Below, piece by piece: positions 8,083 to 16,123 of a DNA stretch of 64,000 nt (position 1 is the first letter of the stretch; every line of letters starts with the position of its first letter). The position numbers were made by a program, and so were the translations under genes. The DNA is from Lachnospiraceae bacterium GAM79 (GTDB lineage: Bacteria; Bacillota; Clostridia; Lachnospirales; Lachnospiraceae). The stretch lies in assembly GCA_003584705.1 (NCBI GenBank), contig AP018536.1, positions 1,302,001 to 1,366,000 of the forward strand, written 5' to 3'. The notes below the pieces were generated by a model. It searched no databases, had not been told where the DNA came from, and saw only the letters and a list, made by a program, of their open reading frames with translations.

Positions 8083-8180
8083 AGGCAGGACATAAGACAG
8101 ATACAGACAAAGAGATATAGGAAGATATAGGAAGAGATAACATGACCGGTCCGAACCGACCGGGCAGATGGAGAATAGAT

Positions 8181-9149
8181 ATGACAGAACAGGAACAGTT
8201 GAGACAATTAAAAGAGGAGTATGAGAATATGATAATACCCGAAGCGGGACGGGAACGGCTGCAGGCAGGTATCGACAGAGCCCGGATGGAGAAAAAAAGA
8301 GTAGAGCACGCCAGAAGGCGTTCTGCATGGACAGCAGTGGCGGCTGCAGCAGTCGTGATGATCGCACTGCCAAATACCAATATACAGATAGCCCATGCCA
8401 TGGAAAATATTCCGTTGCTGGGTGGCTTTTTTAGGCTGGTAACAGTGCGGCAGTACAATTACAGTGACGAGAACCATGATGCTGAAGTAGAACTTGCACA
8501 GATCAACTATGGAGAAGACGCAGGAGAAGGTGCTTCCGTTGGAGAAGTGGCAGCCACTCCTAAGGGCACAGCAGCCGGAAGTGTGGAAGGTGTCGGACAG
8601 GAGGCTGCGGTAGCAAATCTGTCGGAAGACGGTGTGGAAGCGGTCAACCAGGATATGGAGGCTACGGTAGAGGAACTGATCCGTCAGTTCGAGGATACCT
8701 TATCCGAGGAAGGATACCATGGTCTGCATGTGTCCCAGGAGGTCGTTACGGACAATGAGAGGTATTACACCGTAAAATTAAGCGTGTTGGAGACGGAAGC
8801 CAGCGGCTACGAGAATAATCAGTTTTATACGATTGATAAACAGACGGGAAATGTGGTGACACTGGAAGATCTGTTTGTGGAAGGGAGCGACTATATTTCC
8901 GCGATCAGCGAGAACATTAAGACCCAGATGCAGGAGCAGATGGCGGCGGACGAAGGCGTGATCTATTTCCTGGATAATGACGATATGCCGGAATTCAATT
9001 TTCAGGGGATCACGGAGCAGACGAACTTCTATTTTAATGAAAAAGACGAACTGGTCATTGCCTTTGACGAATACGAAGTGGCTCCCGGTTCTATGGGAGC
9101 ACCGGAATTTGTGATTCCGCAGGAAGTGACGGCAGCAATTTTAAAGTAA
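8181..9149 (+). CDS. rsiV: Anti-sigma factor, RsiV-like (DUF3298)
   Basis: A 322-residue membrane protein. A short cytoplasmic N-terminus rich in charged residues would bind the sigma factor. One membrane segment follows (SAWTAVAAAAVVMIALP), then a long extracellular part. The C-terminus, from about FYTIDKQTGNVVTLEDLF to FNFQGITEQTNFYFNEKDE and PEFVIPQ, fits the DUF3298/RsiV domain, which binds lysozyme in Bacillus. Membrane tethering and regulated proteolysis of such proteins release SigV. The start at 8181 has GATGGAGAATAG upstream; an earlier in-frame ATG (8142) lacks a ribosome site. An acidic, Ala/Gly-rich linker of about 60 residues separates the membrane segment from the domain. Confidence 0.75.
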   Translation: MTEQEQLRQLKEEYENMIIPEAGRERLQAGIDRARMEKKRVEHARRRSAWTAVAAAAVVMIALPNTNIQIAHAMENIPLLGGFFRLVTVRQYNYSDENHDAEVELAQINYGEDAGEGASVGEVAATPKGTAAGSVEGVGQEAAVANLSEDGVEAVNQDMEATVEELIRQFEDTLSEEGYHGLHVSQEVVTDNERYYTVKLSVLETEASGYENNQFYTIDKQTGNVVTLEDLFVEGSDYISAISENIKTQMQEQMAADEGVIYFLDNDDMPEFNFQGITEQTNFYFNEKDELVIAFDEYEVAPGSMGAPEFVIPQEVTAAILK

Positions 9150-9170
9150 GCAAAAAATATCTAAATGGGG

Positions 9171-9216
9171 AAACTCCCGCATATCATGAAACAAAAGGAT
9201 ATGCGGGAGTTTTTTT
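9171..9216 (+). terminator. Intrinsic terminator ending at the amidase start codon
   Basis: Arms ACTCCCGCATAT and ATATGCGGGAGT form a perfect 12-bp stem followed by seven T. The ATG of the next gene begins at 9217, immediately after the T-run. The 3' arm holds GGGAG, the only Shine-Dalgarno candidate for that gene. Confidence 0.85.
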
Positions 9217-9741
9217 ATGTCATTGATTGTATTGGATGCGGGGCATGGTGGTGCGAACCACGGGGCCACCTATAATGGAAGAAAAGAAAGTGAGGATGCG
9301 CTGGCACTGACACTGGCGGTGGGAAGCATCTTAGAAGAAAACGGAGTGGATGTGTATTACACCCGGACCACAGATATCTATGAGTCCCCCTATCAGAAGG
9401 CACAGGAGGGAAATGAGGTGGGAGGAGATTATTTTGTCTCGATCCATCGCAATTCCAGTCCTTATCCGAACCAGTACAGTGGAGTGGAGAGTTTAGTCTA
9501 CAACCGCTATGGAGCGGCAGCCAGGATGGCGTACAACATCAATGCCGGACTGGAGCAGGTGGGGTTCGTAAATCTGGGAGTGAATGAAAGACCGAATCTG
9601 GTGGTGCTCAACAGCACAAATATGCCGGCTGTGCTGATAGAAGTGGGATTTATCAATACGGATGCGGACAACGAACTCTTTGACAGCCGGTTTGACGAGA
9701 TCGCCCGGGCTATTGCCGACGGCATTCTGGAGAGCATCTGA
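9217..9741 (+). CDS. N-acetylmuramoyl-L-alanine amidase (Amidase_3), no signal peptide
   Basis: A 174-residue Amidase_3 domain with its zinc ligands: His in LDAGHGG near residue 10, Glu in RKESEDALAL, His in YFVSIHRNSS, and the catalytic Glu in AVLIEVGFI. It cleaves the bond between MurNAc and the L-Ala stem peptide. There is no signal peptide, membrane segment or wall-binding repeat, so it must act after cell lysis, be released without the Sec system, or act in a mother cell as CwlC-type enzymes do. Its start codon directly follows a terminator, an unusual arrangement. Neighbourhood to the SigV/RsiV pair suggests an envelope role, but the terminator argues against simple co-transcription. 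Confidence 0.85.
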   Translation: MSLIVLDAGHGGANHGATYNGRKESEDALALTLAVGSILEENGVDVYYTRTTDIYESPYQKAQEGNEVGGDYFVSIHRNSSPYPNQYSGVESLVYNRYGAAARMAYNINAGLEQVGFVNLGVNERPNLVVLNSTNMPAVLIEVGFINTDADNELFDSRFDEIARAIADGILESI

Positions 9742-9743
9742 TT

Positions 9744-9785
9744 TTACCTAATTCTTACAAATAAATTACCGGACTGTGATATTAT
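9744..9785 (+). promoter_or_regulatory. Pho-box array and -10 of pstS
   Basis: TTACC at 9744, TTACA at 9755 and TTACC at 9766 are spaced exactly 11 bp apart, the hallmark of PhoP/PhoB boxes in Gram-positive bacteria. A -10 TATTAT (9780-9785) follows 9 bases later, with no good -35, as expected for an activator-dependent promoter. Confidence 0.65.
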
Positions 9786-9856
9786 GTGAATTTCCCCCAT
9801 GTTAGTATGATTGCGTAATCAAGAGAAAGAAAAACAAAAACATGGAGGACATTATT

Positions 9857-10777
9857 ATGAGAGTAAGACACAGCAAATTATTAGCTCTGATCGGAGCAGG
9901 AATATTAGCAGTAACCGCATTGGTTGCATGCGGTAACGGTGATGCAGCCACAGCACAGCCTTCCGCAGTAGAGAGCAGCGCAGCAGAAAGCACTGTGGCA
10001 GAGAGCAGCGCAGCAGCACCTGCTGAGACCACCACAGATCTGTCCGGCAGCATTTCCATGGTAGGAAGTACTTCTATGGAGAAATTAGCCAATGCACTGA
10101 GCGAAGCTTTCATGGAAGAACATCCTGATGTAACTGTAACCGCTGAATTCGTAGGATCCGGTGCGGGTATTGAAGCTGTTACCAACGGAACCACAGATAT
10201 CGGTAACTCTTCCAGAAGCTTAAAGGATGAGGAAAAGGCAGCAGGCGTTGTAGAGAACGTAGTAGCTATCGATGGTATTGCAGTATGTGTAGACCCTGCT
10301 AACGAAGTAGCAGATCTGACCAAAGAGCAGTTGACCAACATTTACAATGGCACAGTTACCAACTGGAAAGAAGTTGGCGGTGCAGATGAGCCTATCATCG
10401 TGATCGGTCGTGAGGCAGGTTCCGGTACCAGAGGCGCGTTCGAAGAGCTGGTTGATCTGGTAGACGGCTGCAAATATGCAAACGAACTGGATAGCACCGG
10501 TGCTGTGATCGCAAAAGTGGCATCTACTCCCGGAGCTATCGGATACGCTTCCCTGGATGCACTGGATGACAGTGTTAAGGCACTTTCCCTGGAAGGTGTA
10601 GAAGCTACCGCAGAGAATATCAAGGCCGGTAACTATTTCCTGAGCAGACCCTTCGTAATGGCTACCAAGGGTGAGATCTCCGAGCAGAACGATCTGGTAC
10701 AGGCATGGTTCGATTTTGTACTGGGTGACGAAGGACAGCAGGTTGCTTCCGAAGTTGGTCTGATCACAGTAAAATAA
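9857..10777 (+). CDS. pstS: Phosphate-binding lipoprotein PstS
   Basis: A 306-residue lipoprotein: signal peptide with lipobox LVAC, a Ser/Ala-rich linker (VESSAAESTVAESSAA), then the PstS fold. Phosphate-contact motifs are visible: GSISMVGSTSMEKL, TDIGNSSRSL and REAGSGTRGAFEEL. It captures inorganic phosphate outside the membrane and hands it to PstCA. The start at 9857 follows ATGGAGGAC, which supplies the ribosome site; the upstream ATG at 9842 is part of that site. It is the first gene of pstSCAB-phoU and carries the Pho-box-like array 70-110 bases upstream, so it should be induced by phosphate starvation. Confidence 0.97.
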   Translation: MRVRHSKLLALIGAGILAVTALVACGNGDAATAQPSAVESSAAESTVAESSAAAPAETTTDLSGSISMVGSTSMEKLANALSEAFMEEHPDVTVTAEFVGSGAGIEAVTNGTTDIGNSSRSLKDEEKAAGVVENVVAIDGIAVCVDPANEVADLTKEQLTNIYNGTVTNWKEVGGADEPIIVIGREAGSGTRGAFEELVDLVDGCKYANELDSTGAVIAKVASTPGAIGYASLDALDDSVKALSLEGVEATAENIKAGNYFLSRPFVMATKGEISEQNDLVQAWFDFVLGDEGQQVASEVGLITVK

Positions 10778-10806
10778 TAGCCCGACACAGAAAAAGGAAA
10801 AAAGCG

Positions 10807-11745
10807 ATGAATAGTGGAACACACGCTTCCGTAATGGGAAACAGAAAAAATAGAGCGGTCGTTGAAACTGTGGCACAAATAGTATTTACCATTTGTGCCT
10901 TCTTCGCCGTACTGGCGGTAGTTTCTATCACCTTATATATGATCATCAGCGGTACCCCCGCTATTATGAAAGTAGGTCTGGGAGAGATCCTGTTCGGCAC
11001 GGAATGGATGCCAACGGCGGCAGATCCGAAATTCGGTATTCTGTGGGTTATCCTGACTTCCATCGTCGGTACGACGCTGGCTATCCTGCTTGGTGTGCCC
11101 ATCGGCGTGCTGACGGCAGTATTCCTGGCAGAGGTGGCACCCAGACCCTTAGCTGCCATTGTAAAGCCTGCGGTAGAGCTGTTAGCTGGCATCCCTTCCG
11201 TTATCTACGGACTGTTAGGAATCTACTTACTGAATCCTCTCATGTATAAATTAGAAAGACTGATCTTCCAGGGATCCACGACACACCAGTTCACCGGCGG
11301 TGCAAACCTGCTGTCAGCCGTGATCGTACTGGCGATCATGATCCTGCCCACTGTGATCAATATCAGTGAGACTTCCATCCGGGCGGTTCCTGCAGGAATC
11401 AAATCCTCCTCTCTGGCCCTGGGAGCCTCCCATGTACAGACTATTTTCCGCTCCATCCTTCCGGCAGCAAAATCCGGTATCGTGACGGCTATCGTTCTGG
11501 GAGTGGGACGTGCCATCGGCGAGGCTATGGCGATCACACTGGTATCCGGTAGCAGCGTCAATGTGCCGTTGCCATTTAACTCCGTGCGATTCCTGACCAC
11601 AGCTATTGTCAGCGAGATGGGATATTCTTCCGGACTGCACAGACAGGTGCTGTTCACCATCGGACTGGTGCTGTTTGTATTTATTATGATCATCAATATC
11701 GTATTGAATAAAATACTGAAAAAGGGGGCGGATGACAATGAATAA
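10807..11745 (+). CDS. pstC: Phosphate ABC transporter permease PstC
   Basis: A 312-residue inner-membrane permease with six predicted membrane helices and the ABC-permease coupling region GASHVQTIFRSILPAAKSGI. The conserved AGIPSVIYGLLG motif is typical of PstC/PstA. It forms the transmembrane channel with PstA and receives phosphate from PstS. The start has AAAAAGGAAAAAAGCG just upstream. Its last 14 bases overlap pstA. Confidence 0.96.
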   Translation: MNSGTHASVMGNRKNRAVVETVAQIVFTICAFFAVLAVVSITLYMIISGTPAIMKVGLGEILFGTEWMPTAADPKFGILWVILTSIVGTTLAILLGVPIGVLTAVFLAEVAPRPLAAIVKPAVELLAGIPSVIYGLLGIYLLNPLMYKLERLIFQGSTTHQFTGGANLLSAVIVLAIMILPTVINISETSIRAVPAGIKSSSLALGASHVQTIFRSILPAAKSGIVTAIVLGVGRAIGEAMAITLVSGSSVNVPLPFNSVRFLTTAIVSEMGYSSGLHRQVLFTIGLVLFVFIMIINIVLNKILKKGADDNE

Positions 11746-12625
11746 GGACACCTTATATGTAAAAAGAAAACGCCCCACAGACATGCTTTTGCTGGCAGCC
11801 ATTTATGTCTCTGCCACACTGGCGGTGGCACTTTTACTGGGAATTATCCTGTATGTCTTCGTAAAGGGCATCCGCACCGTTAACTGGGCATTTTTAACGA
11901 CGGTGACCAGTGCCAGAAAGCAGACCACCGGTATTGCGGGCAACCTGTTGAATACCCTGTACATCATCGTGATCACTCTGTTGATCGCGACCCCCATCGG
12001 CGTGGGAAGTGCCATTTATCTGAATGAATATGCAAAACCCGGCAAGCTGGTCTCCATCATTGAGTTCACCACGGAGACACTGTCCGGTATTCCTTCTATT
12101 ATTTTCGGCCTGTTCGGTATGATCTTTTTCGGAGAGACTTTGGGCTTCGGCTATTCACTGCTCACCGGTTCCTTTACCCTGACATTGATGGTACTGCCCC
12201 TGATCACAAGAAATACGCAGGAAGCATTGCGCACCGTGCCGGACAGTTATCGTACCGGTGCGTTGGGAATGGGATCCACGAAATGGCATATGATCCGGAC
12301 GATCCTTCTGCCGTCTTCCATGCCAGGTATCGTCACCGGTATCATTCTGGCACTGGGACGTATCGTGGGAGAGTCTGCGGCTCTGTTGTTCACTGCGGGA
12401 AGCGACTACAAGCTGCCGAAGTTCACCGGAGTTTTCGGAGACAATCTGGCAAAGCTGGCTCACAAGGCCATGGAGTCTGGTGGTACTCTGACCATCGAAT
12501 TGTATTTACAGATGCAGAAGGGACAGTATGATAATGCTTTCGGTATCGGTTGTGTTCTGATCATTATCGTATTGATCCTGAACCTCCTGACCAAGCTGGC
12601 GGCGAATAAGCTGAGACGAGAGTAA
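11732..12625 (+). CDS. pstA: Phosphate ABC transporter permease PstA
   Basis: A 297-residue permease with six helices, the [18 protein letters not shown] motif and the coupling loop [22 protein letters not shown] that contacts PstB. The start at 11732 lies inside the end of pstC, with GGGGGCGG upstream; a second ATG six bases later is also possible. It partners PstC in the phosphate importer. Confidence 0.96.
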   Translation: MTMNKDTLYVKRKRPTDMLLLAAIYVSATLAVALLLGIILYVFVKGIRTVNWAFLTTVTSARKQTTGIAGNLLNTLYIIVITLLIATPIGVGSAIYLNEYAKPGKLVSIIEFTTETLSGIPSIIFGLFGMIFFGETLGFGYSLLTGSFTLTLMVLPLITRNTQEALRTVPDSYRTGALGMGSTKWHMIRTILLPSSMPGIVTGIILALGRIVGESAALLFTAGSDYKLPKFTGVFGDNLAKLAHKAMESGGTLTIELYLQMQKGQYDNAFGIGCVLIIIVLILNLLTKLAANKLRRE

Positions 12626-12651
12626 GAGAAATCACAAGAAGGAGAAAATAT

Positions 12652-13410
12652 ATGGCTAACAGTAAAATATCCGTGGAAAACTTAAATCTCCATTATGGAG
12701 AGAACCACGCACTGAAAGATGTAAATATGGAGATCGCAGACCACGCCATTACCGCATTTATCGGTCCCAGCGGCTGCGGCAAATCTACTTTTCTACGTTG
12801 CCTGAACCGGATGAATGACCTGGTGGACGGCTGCAGAGTCGAAGGAAAAGTAATTCTGGATGGAGAGGACATTTACGATAAGCGGGTGGATACCACATTG
12901 CTTCGTAAAAAGGTCGGCATGGTATTCCAGCAGCCCAACCCTTTTCCCATGTCCATTTATGACAACATCGCCTACGGTCCCAGACTGCACGGCATCAAGA
13001 ATAAAAAGGAACTGGATGAAATCGTGGAGCGTTCTCTGCAGGGTGCCGCTATCTTTGAAGAGGTAAAGGATCGCCTGCACAAATCCGCGTTGGGACTGTC
13101 CGGTGGACAGCAGCAGAGACTGTGTATTGCCAGAGCACTGGCAGTATCTCCGGAGGTACTTTTGATGGATGAACCCACCTCCGCACTGGACCCGATCTCC
13201 ACGCTAAAGATCGAGGAACTGATGGAGACACTGAAGAAAAAATACACCGTGGTCATCGTAACCCACAATATGCAGCAGGCAGCCCGTGTGTCGGATGACA
13301 CCGCATTTTTCCTGGTAGGGGAAGTCATAGAGAAAAATGCAACCTCCGAGATCTTTGCAAGACCTCAGGACAAACGGACAGAAGACTACATCACCGGACG
13401 GTTTGGATGA
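12652..13410 (+). CDS. pstB: Phosphate ABC transporter ATPase PstB
   Basis: A 252-residue ABC ATPase with Walker [11 protein letters not shown], signature [15 protein letters not shown], Walker [13 protein letters not shown] and switch His in IVTHNMQQA. The sequence [21 protein letters not shown] is characteristic of PstB. It powers PstCA. A good AGAAGGAGAA lies before the start. Confidence 0.97.
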   Translation: MANSKISVENLNLHYGENHALKDVNMEIADHAITAFIGPSGCGKSTFLRCLNRMNDLVDGCRVEGKVILDGEDIYDKRVDTTLLRKKVGMVFQQPNPFPMSIYDNIAYGPRLHGIKNKKELDEIVERSLQGAAIFEEVKDRLHKSALGLSGGQQQRLCIARALAVSPEVLLMDEPTSALDPISTLKIEELMETLKKKYTVVIVTHNMQQAARVSDDTAFFLVGEVIEKNATSEIFARPQDKRTEDYITGRFG

Positions 13411-13440
13411 TTTTGGATGAGAAGATAGGAGGAATGGGAG

Positions 13441-14106
13441 ATGTCACCCAGAGTATTATTTGAACAGGATCTTGAGACTTTGAAAAATAAAGTATCTGAG
13501 ATGGGAGAGCATGCGGAGATCAGTTATGACCGTATGGCGTATGGAATTCGTGAGAACAAAGAAGACATTCTGAAGACGCTGTTGAATACAGATCATACCA
13601 TGGTGGATATGCAGCGAAGTATAGAAGCTATGTGTCTGAGCCTGCTGACCAGACAGCAGCCGGTGGCCAGAGATATGCGTCTGGTATCCGCAGCGCTGAA
13701 AGTGGTACCGGATATTGAACGGATCGGAGACCATGTGGCAGATATTGTGGAACTGTACCTGCGTATGGGCAACATGAATCCCGAAGGAAAACAGGAACAT
13801 CTGTTGCTGGAGATGATGGAAGAAGCCAAGGAGATGATCCACAATTCGGTGGAGGCATTTGTGGAAGGTGATGAGGCAAATGCAAGAAAAGTAGTAGAAC
13901 ATGATGATGTGGTAGATGATCTCTTCAACGAAGTCAAAACGGGAATGATGCAGGCTATCAGAGAGCAGAGCCTGGATGCGGATCGTGTGGTGGATTATCT
14001 GATGATGGCAAAGTATTTGGAAAAAGTGGGCGACCATGCGGTAAATATCGCAGAGTGGGCCATCTTCCGCATGACCGGAGATATGGAAGGTGCGAGATTG
14101 TATTAG
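13441..14106 (+). CDS. phoU: Phosphate signalling protein PhoU
   Basis: A 221-residue, all-helical protein of two PhoU repeats, each with the metal-binding pattern (IERIGDHVADI and LEKVGDHAVNIAEW). PhoU links Pst transport to the PhoR kinase and represses the Pho response when phosphate is plentiful. Normal length and intact. Its stop codon, TAG at 14104-14106, lies within the target-site duplication of the IS256-type insertion, so the native 3' untranslated region has been displaced. Confidence 0.96.
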   Translation: MSPRVLFEQDLETLKNKVSEMGEHAEISYDRMAYGIRENKEDILKTLLNTDHTMVDMQRSIEAMCLSLLTRQQPVARDMRLVSAALKVVPDIERIGDHVADIVELYLRMGNMNPEGKQEHLLLEMMEEAKEMIHNSVEAFVEGDEANARKVVEHDDVVDDLFNEVKTGMMQAIREQSLDADRVVDYLMMAKYLEKVGDHAVNIAEWAIFRMTGDMEGARLY

Positions 14107-14266
14107 GATTCGAGACCGTTTCAAGTTTTGTGTAAACGTTAAAAACTGATATAAGATTTGTGAATAGTTACAAATGGGCAGAGCCGATTTTCCGGATTCT
14201 GCCCATATCTGCATTATACAGGAGTTTTTGGGTATGTCAATAAAACCTGCCTAAAGCAAGCTGTTT

Positions 14267-15520
14267 TTACAGGTTGCGTCCGATTAGACGTTCTTCAAAA
14301 TAGATTTCCAGCTGGGAATGGATCTGCCCCCAGTCCTGCCTGTGTCCGGTCCATTTTTTCGTGATATCCATAGTTGCCAGATACAGCATTTTTAAAAGGC
14401 TATCATCTGACGGAAAAACTGTCTTGCTTTTGGTCACTTTCCGAAGCTGACGGTTGAATCCTTCAATGGCATTTGTGGTATAAATCAAACGTCTTACAGC
14501 TTCTGGATACTTGAAATAAGTGGACAGTGTTGCCCAGTTATCATGCCAGGATTTATAGATTTTCGGGTACTTGGAATCCCATTTATCTTTGAATAATTCT
14601 AACTCATTTAAAGCTGTTTCTTCCGTTGGAGCCGCATATACAAGCTTCAGATCAGCCATCAGTTTTTTGATATCTTTGTAGGAGACAAACTTCGTTGAAT
14701 TGCGGATCTGGTGAATGATACACTGCTGAATCTCTGTTTTTGGATAAACCGCCTCGATTGCCTGTGGAAATCCATTTAAACCATCAACGCATGCAATTAG
14801 GATATCCTCAACGCCTCTGTTTTTTAATCCATTCATGATAGAAAGCCAGAACTTTGCACTTTCGTTTTCTCCAACATACATTCCAAGAACATCTTTTTTC
14901 CCATTCATATCGATACCAAGGGCAATGTAAACCGCACGTTTTACAATACGTCCTTCACTGCGGACGTGATAGTGGATTGCATCCATAAATACTACAGCAT
15001 ACACTTCTTCCAAAGGGCGTTCCTGCCATTCTTTTACAATCGGCAGGATTTTATCTGTGATCCTGCTGATTGTACTGTCAGAAATATCAATATCGTATAA
15101 TTCACGCATGTGGGATTCAATGTCTCCAGTTGTCATTCCCTTGGCATACATGGAAAGTATTTTTTCTTCCATGTCCTGAGTTACGGTATTTTGATATTTT
15201 TTAATCAGCTGTGGTTCATAATCACCGTTACGATCCCTTGGAATCGCCACATCCATATCTCCATAACTGGTGTGCATGGTTTTGCTGGAATGTCCATTTC
15301 TACTATTGTCTGTTTCTTTGTTTCGATAGTCATACTTGGAATATCCTAATTCCTCATCCAGTTCTTCATCCAAAGCACCTTCCAAAAGGACAGACATCAT
15401 GTCACGCATGATGCTATTTACATCGGTGCCGTCTTTGATGCTGATATCATTATTTTTCAGATAGTCACGCATCATTTCTCTCATTGCTGCTTTTTGTGGG
15501 CTGTCTTTTCTTCTTGCCAT
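14267..15520 (-). CDS. IS256-family (mutator-type) transposase
   Basis: A 417-residue transposase. Family landmarks are RRKDSPQKAAMREMMRDY at the N-terminus, DGLNGFPQAIEAVYP, and the strongly conserved IYTTNAIEGFNRQLRK that holds the catalytic Glu. The Asp residues of the DDE triad lie in VVFMDAIHYH and ILIACVDGLNGF. The start at 15520 is chosen because TGGAGGTT precedes it. No frameshift or stop is visible, so it may be active. A 13-bp hairpin in its leader covers this ribosome site. Confidence 0.93.
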   Translation of the reverse strand: MARRKDSPQKAAMREMMRDYLKNNDISIKDGTDVNSIMRDMMSVLLEGALDEELDEELGYSKYDYRNKETDNSRNGHSSKTMHTSYGDMDVAIPRDRNGDYEPQLIKKYQNTVTQDMEEKILSMYAKGMTTGDIESHMRELYDIDISDSTISRITDKILPIVKEWQERPLEEVYAVVFMDAIHYHVRSEGRIVKRAVYIALGIDMNGKKDVLGMYVGENESAKFWLSIMNGLKNRGVEDILIACVDGLNGFPQAIEAVYPKTEIQQCIIHQIRNSTKFVSYKDIKKLMADLKLVYAAPTEETALNELELFKDKWDSKYPKIYKSWHDNWATLSTYFKYPEAVRRLIYTTNAIEGFNRQLRKVTKSKTVFPSDDSLLKMLYLATMDITKKWTGHRQDWGQIHSQLEIYFEERLIGRNL

Positions 15521-15526
15521 AAAAAT

Positions 15527-15570
15527 AACCTCCAAACTGAGTAATTTTATCTTACATCAGTTTGGAGGTT
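15527..15570 (-). promoter_or_regulatory. Hairpin sequestering the transposase ribosome site
   Basis: AACCTCCAAACTG (15527-15539) and CAGTTTGGAGGTT (15558-15570) are perfect 13-bp inverted arms. On the minus-strand transcript the start-proximal arm contains the GGAGG of the transposase. Read-through RNA from outside the element would fold and mask it. Confidence 0.55.
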
Positions 15571-15616
15571 TACACAAACTTTAGGATACTCCCTAGGATT
15601 CGATAATCTCGGTAAT

Positions 15617-15988
15617 GATGCAGAGCCCCAATTCGCAAAACTGCTCCTGCGGAGCGTTCCTTTTGCTCATTGAGGCTTGCTCGCCAAAGAACTATTGCCA
15701 TATGCTCTTACGAATGCTAGCATCTGATAATCCCAGTAACGATGCAGAGCCCCAATTCGCAAAACTGCTCCTGCGGAGCGTTCCTTTTGCTCATTGAGGC
15801 TTGCTCGCCAAAGAACTATTGTTCTATGCTCTTACAGATGCCAGCATCTGATAATCCCAGCAACGATGCAGAGCCCCAATTCGCAAAACTGCTCCTGCGG
15901 AGCGTTCCTTTTGCTCATTGAGGCTTGCTCGCCAAAGAACTATTGTCATATGCTCTTACGAATGCTAGCATTCGACGAGCATCCGGCA
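15617..15988. repeat. Three 124-bp tandem repeats
   Basis: Units start at 15617, 15741 and 15865 (GATGCAGAGCCCCAATTCG) with a period of exactly 124 bp. Each carries inner inverted parts such as GCAAAACTGC/GCGTTCCTTTTGC and CTCCTGCGGAG. The third unit degenerates near the end, and 15997-16012 holds an inverted copy of the unit's first bases (GGCTCTGCATCGTTAC). The array fills the space between the IS and the nptA Pho boxes. Confidence 0.9.
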
Positions 15989-16015
15989 AGGTTCATGGCT
16001 CTGCATCGTTACAAC

Positions 16016-16067
16016 TTTACATAAATTTTACATTCACTGGTAACGAATTTTACATAAGCAAGATAAA
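16016..16067 (+). promoter_or_regulatory. Pho-box array and promoter of nptA
   Basis: TTTACA occurs at 16016, 16027 and 16049; the position at 16038 is degenerate. All fall on an 11-bp grid. A weak -10 GATAAA at 16062-16067 follows at the same distance as in pstS. Two TGTAAA motifs at 16088 and 16102 lie further downstream. Confidence 0.65.
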
Positions 16068-16123
16068 GTGTAGATAGAAACCAAAAATGTAAAGTATGTT
16101 ATGTAAAATGAGAGGATTAGAGT

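Larger units (their letters stand above)
14112..15593 (-). mobile_element. IS256-family insertion sequence, apparently complete
   Basis: A 1,482-bp element with one transposase gene. Its ends share an imperfect inverted repeat: the outer 26 bases read GAGACCGTTTC...GTGTAAAC on the left and, in reverse complement, GGGAGTATCC...GTGTAAAC on the right, with similarity continuing to AACTGAT(a/g)TAAG. An 8-bp direct repeat TAGGATTC flanks it at 14104-14111 and 15594-15601, the expected target duplication length. The region between the left end and the transposase stop (14112-14266) also holds a hairpin (GGGCAGAG...TTCTGCCC, 14175-14203) and a probable transposase terminator near 14243-14275. Confidence 0.8.

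Noticed and set aside
13456..14214. Long minus-strand frame opposite phoU
   Set aside because: It is the antisense shadow of phoU, with no ribosome site and no recognisable domain.
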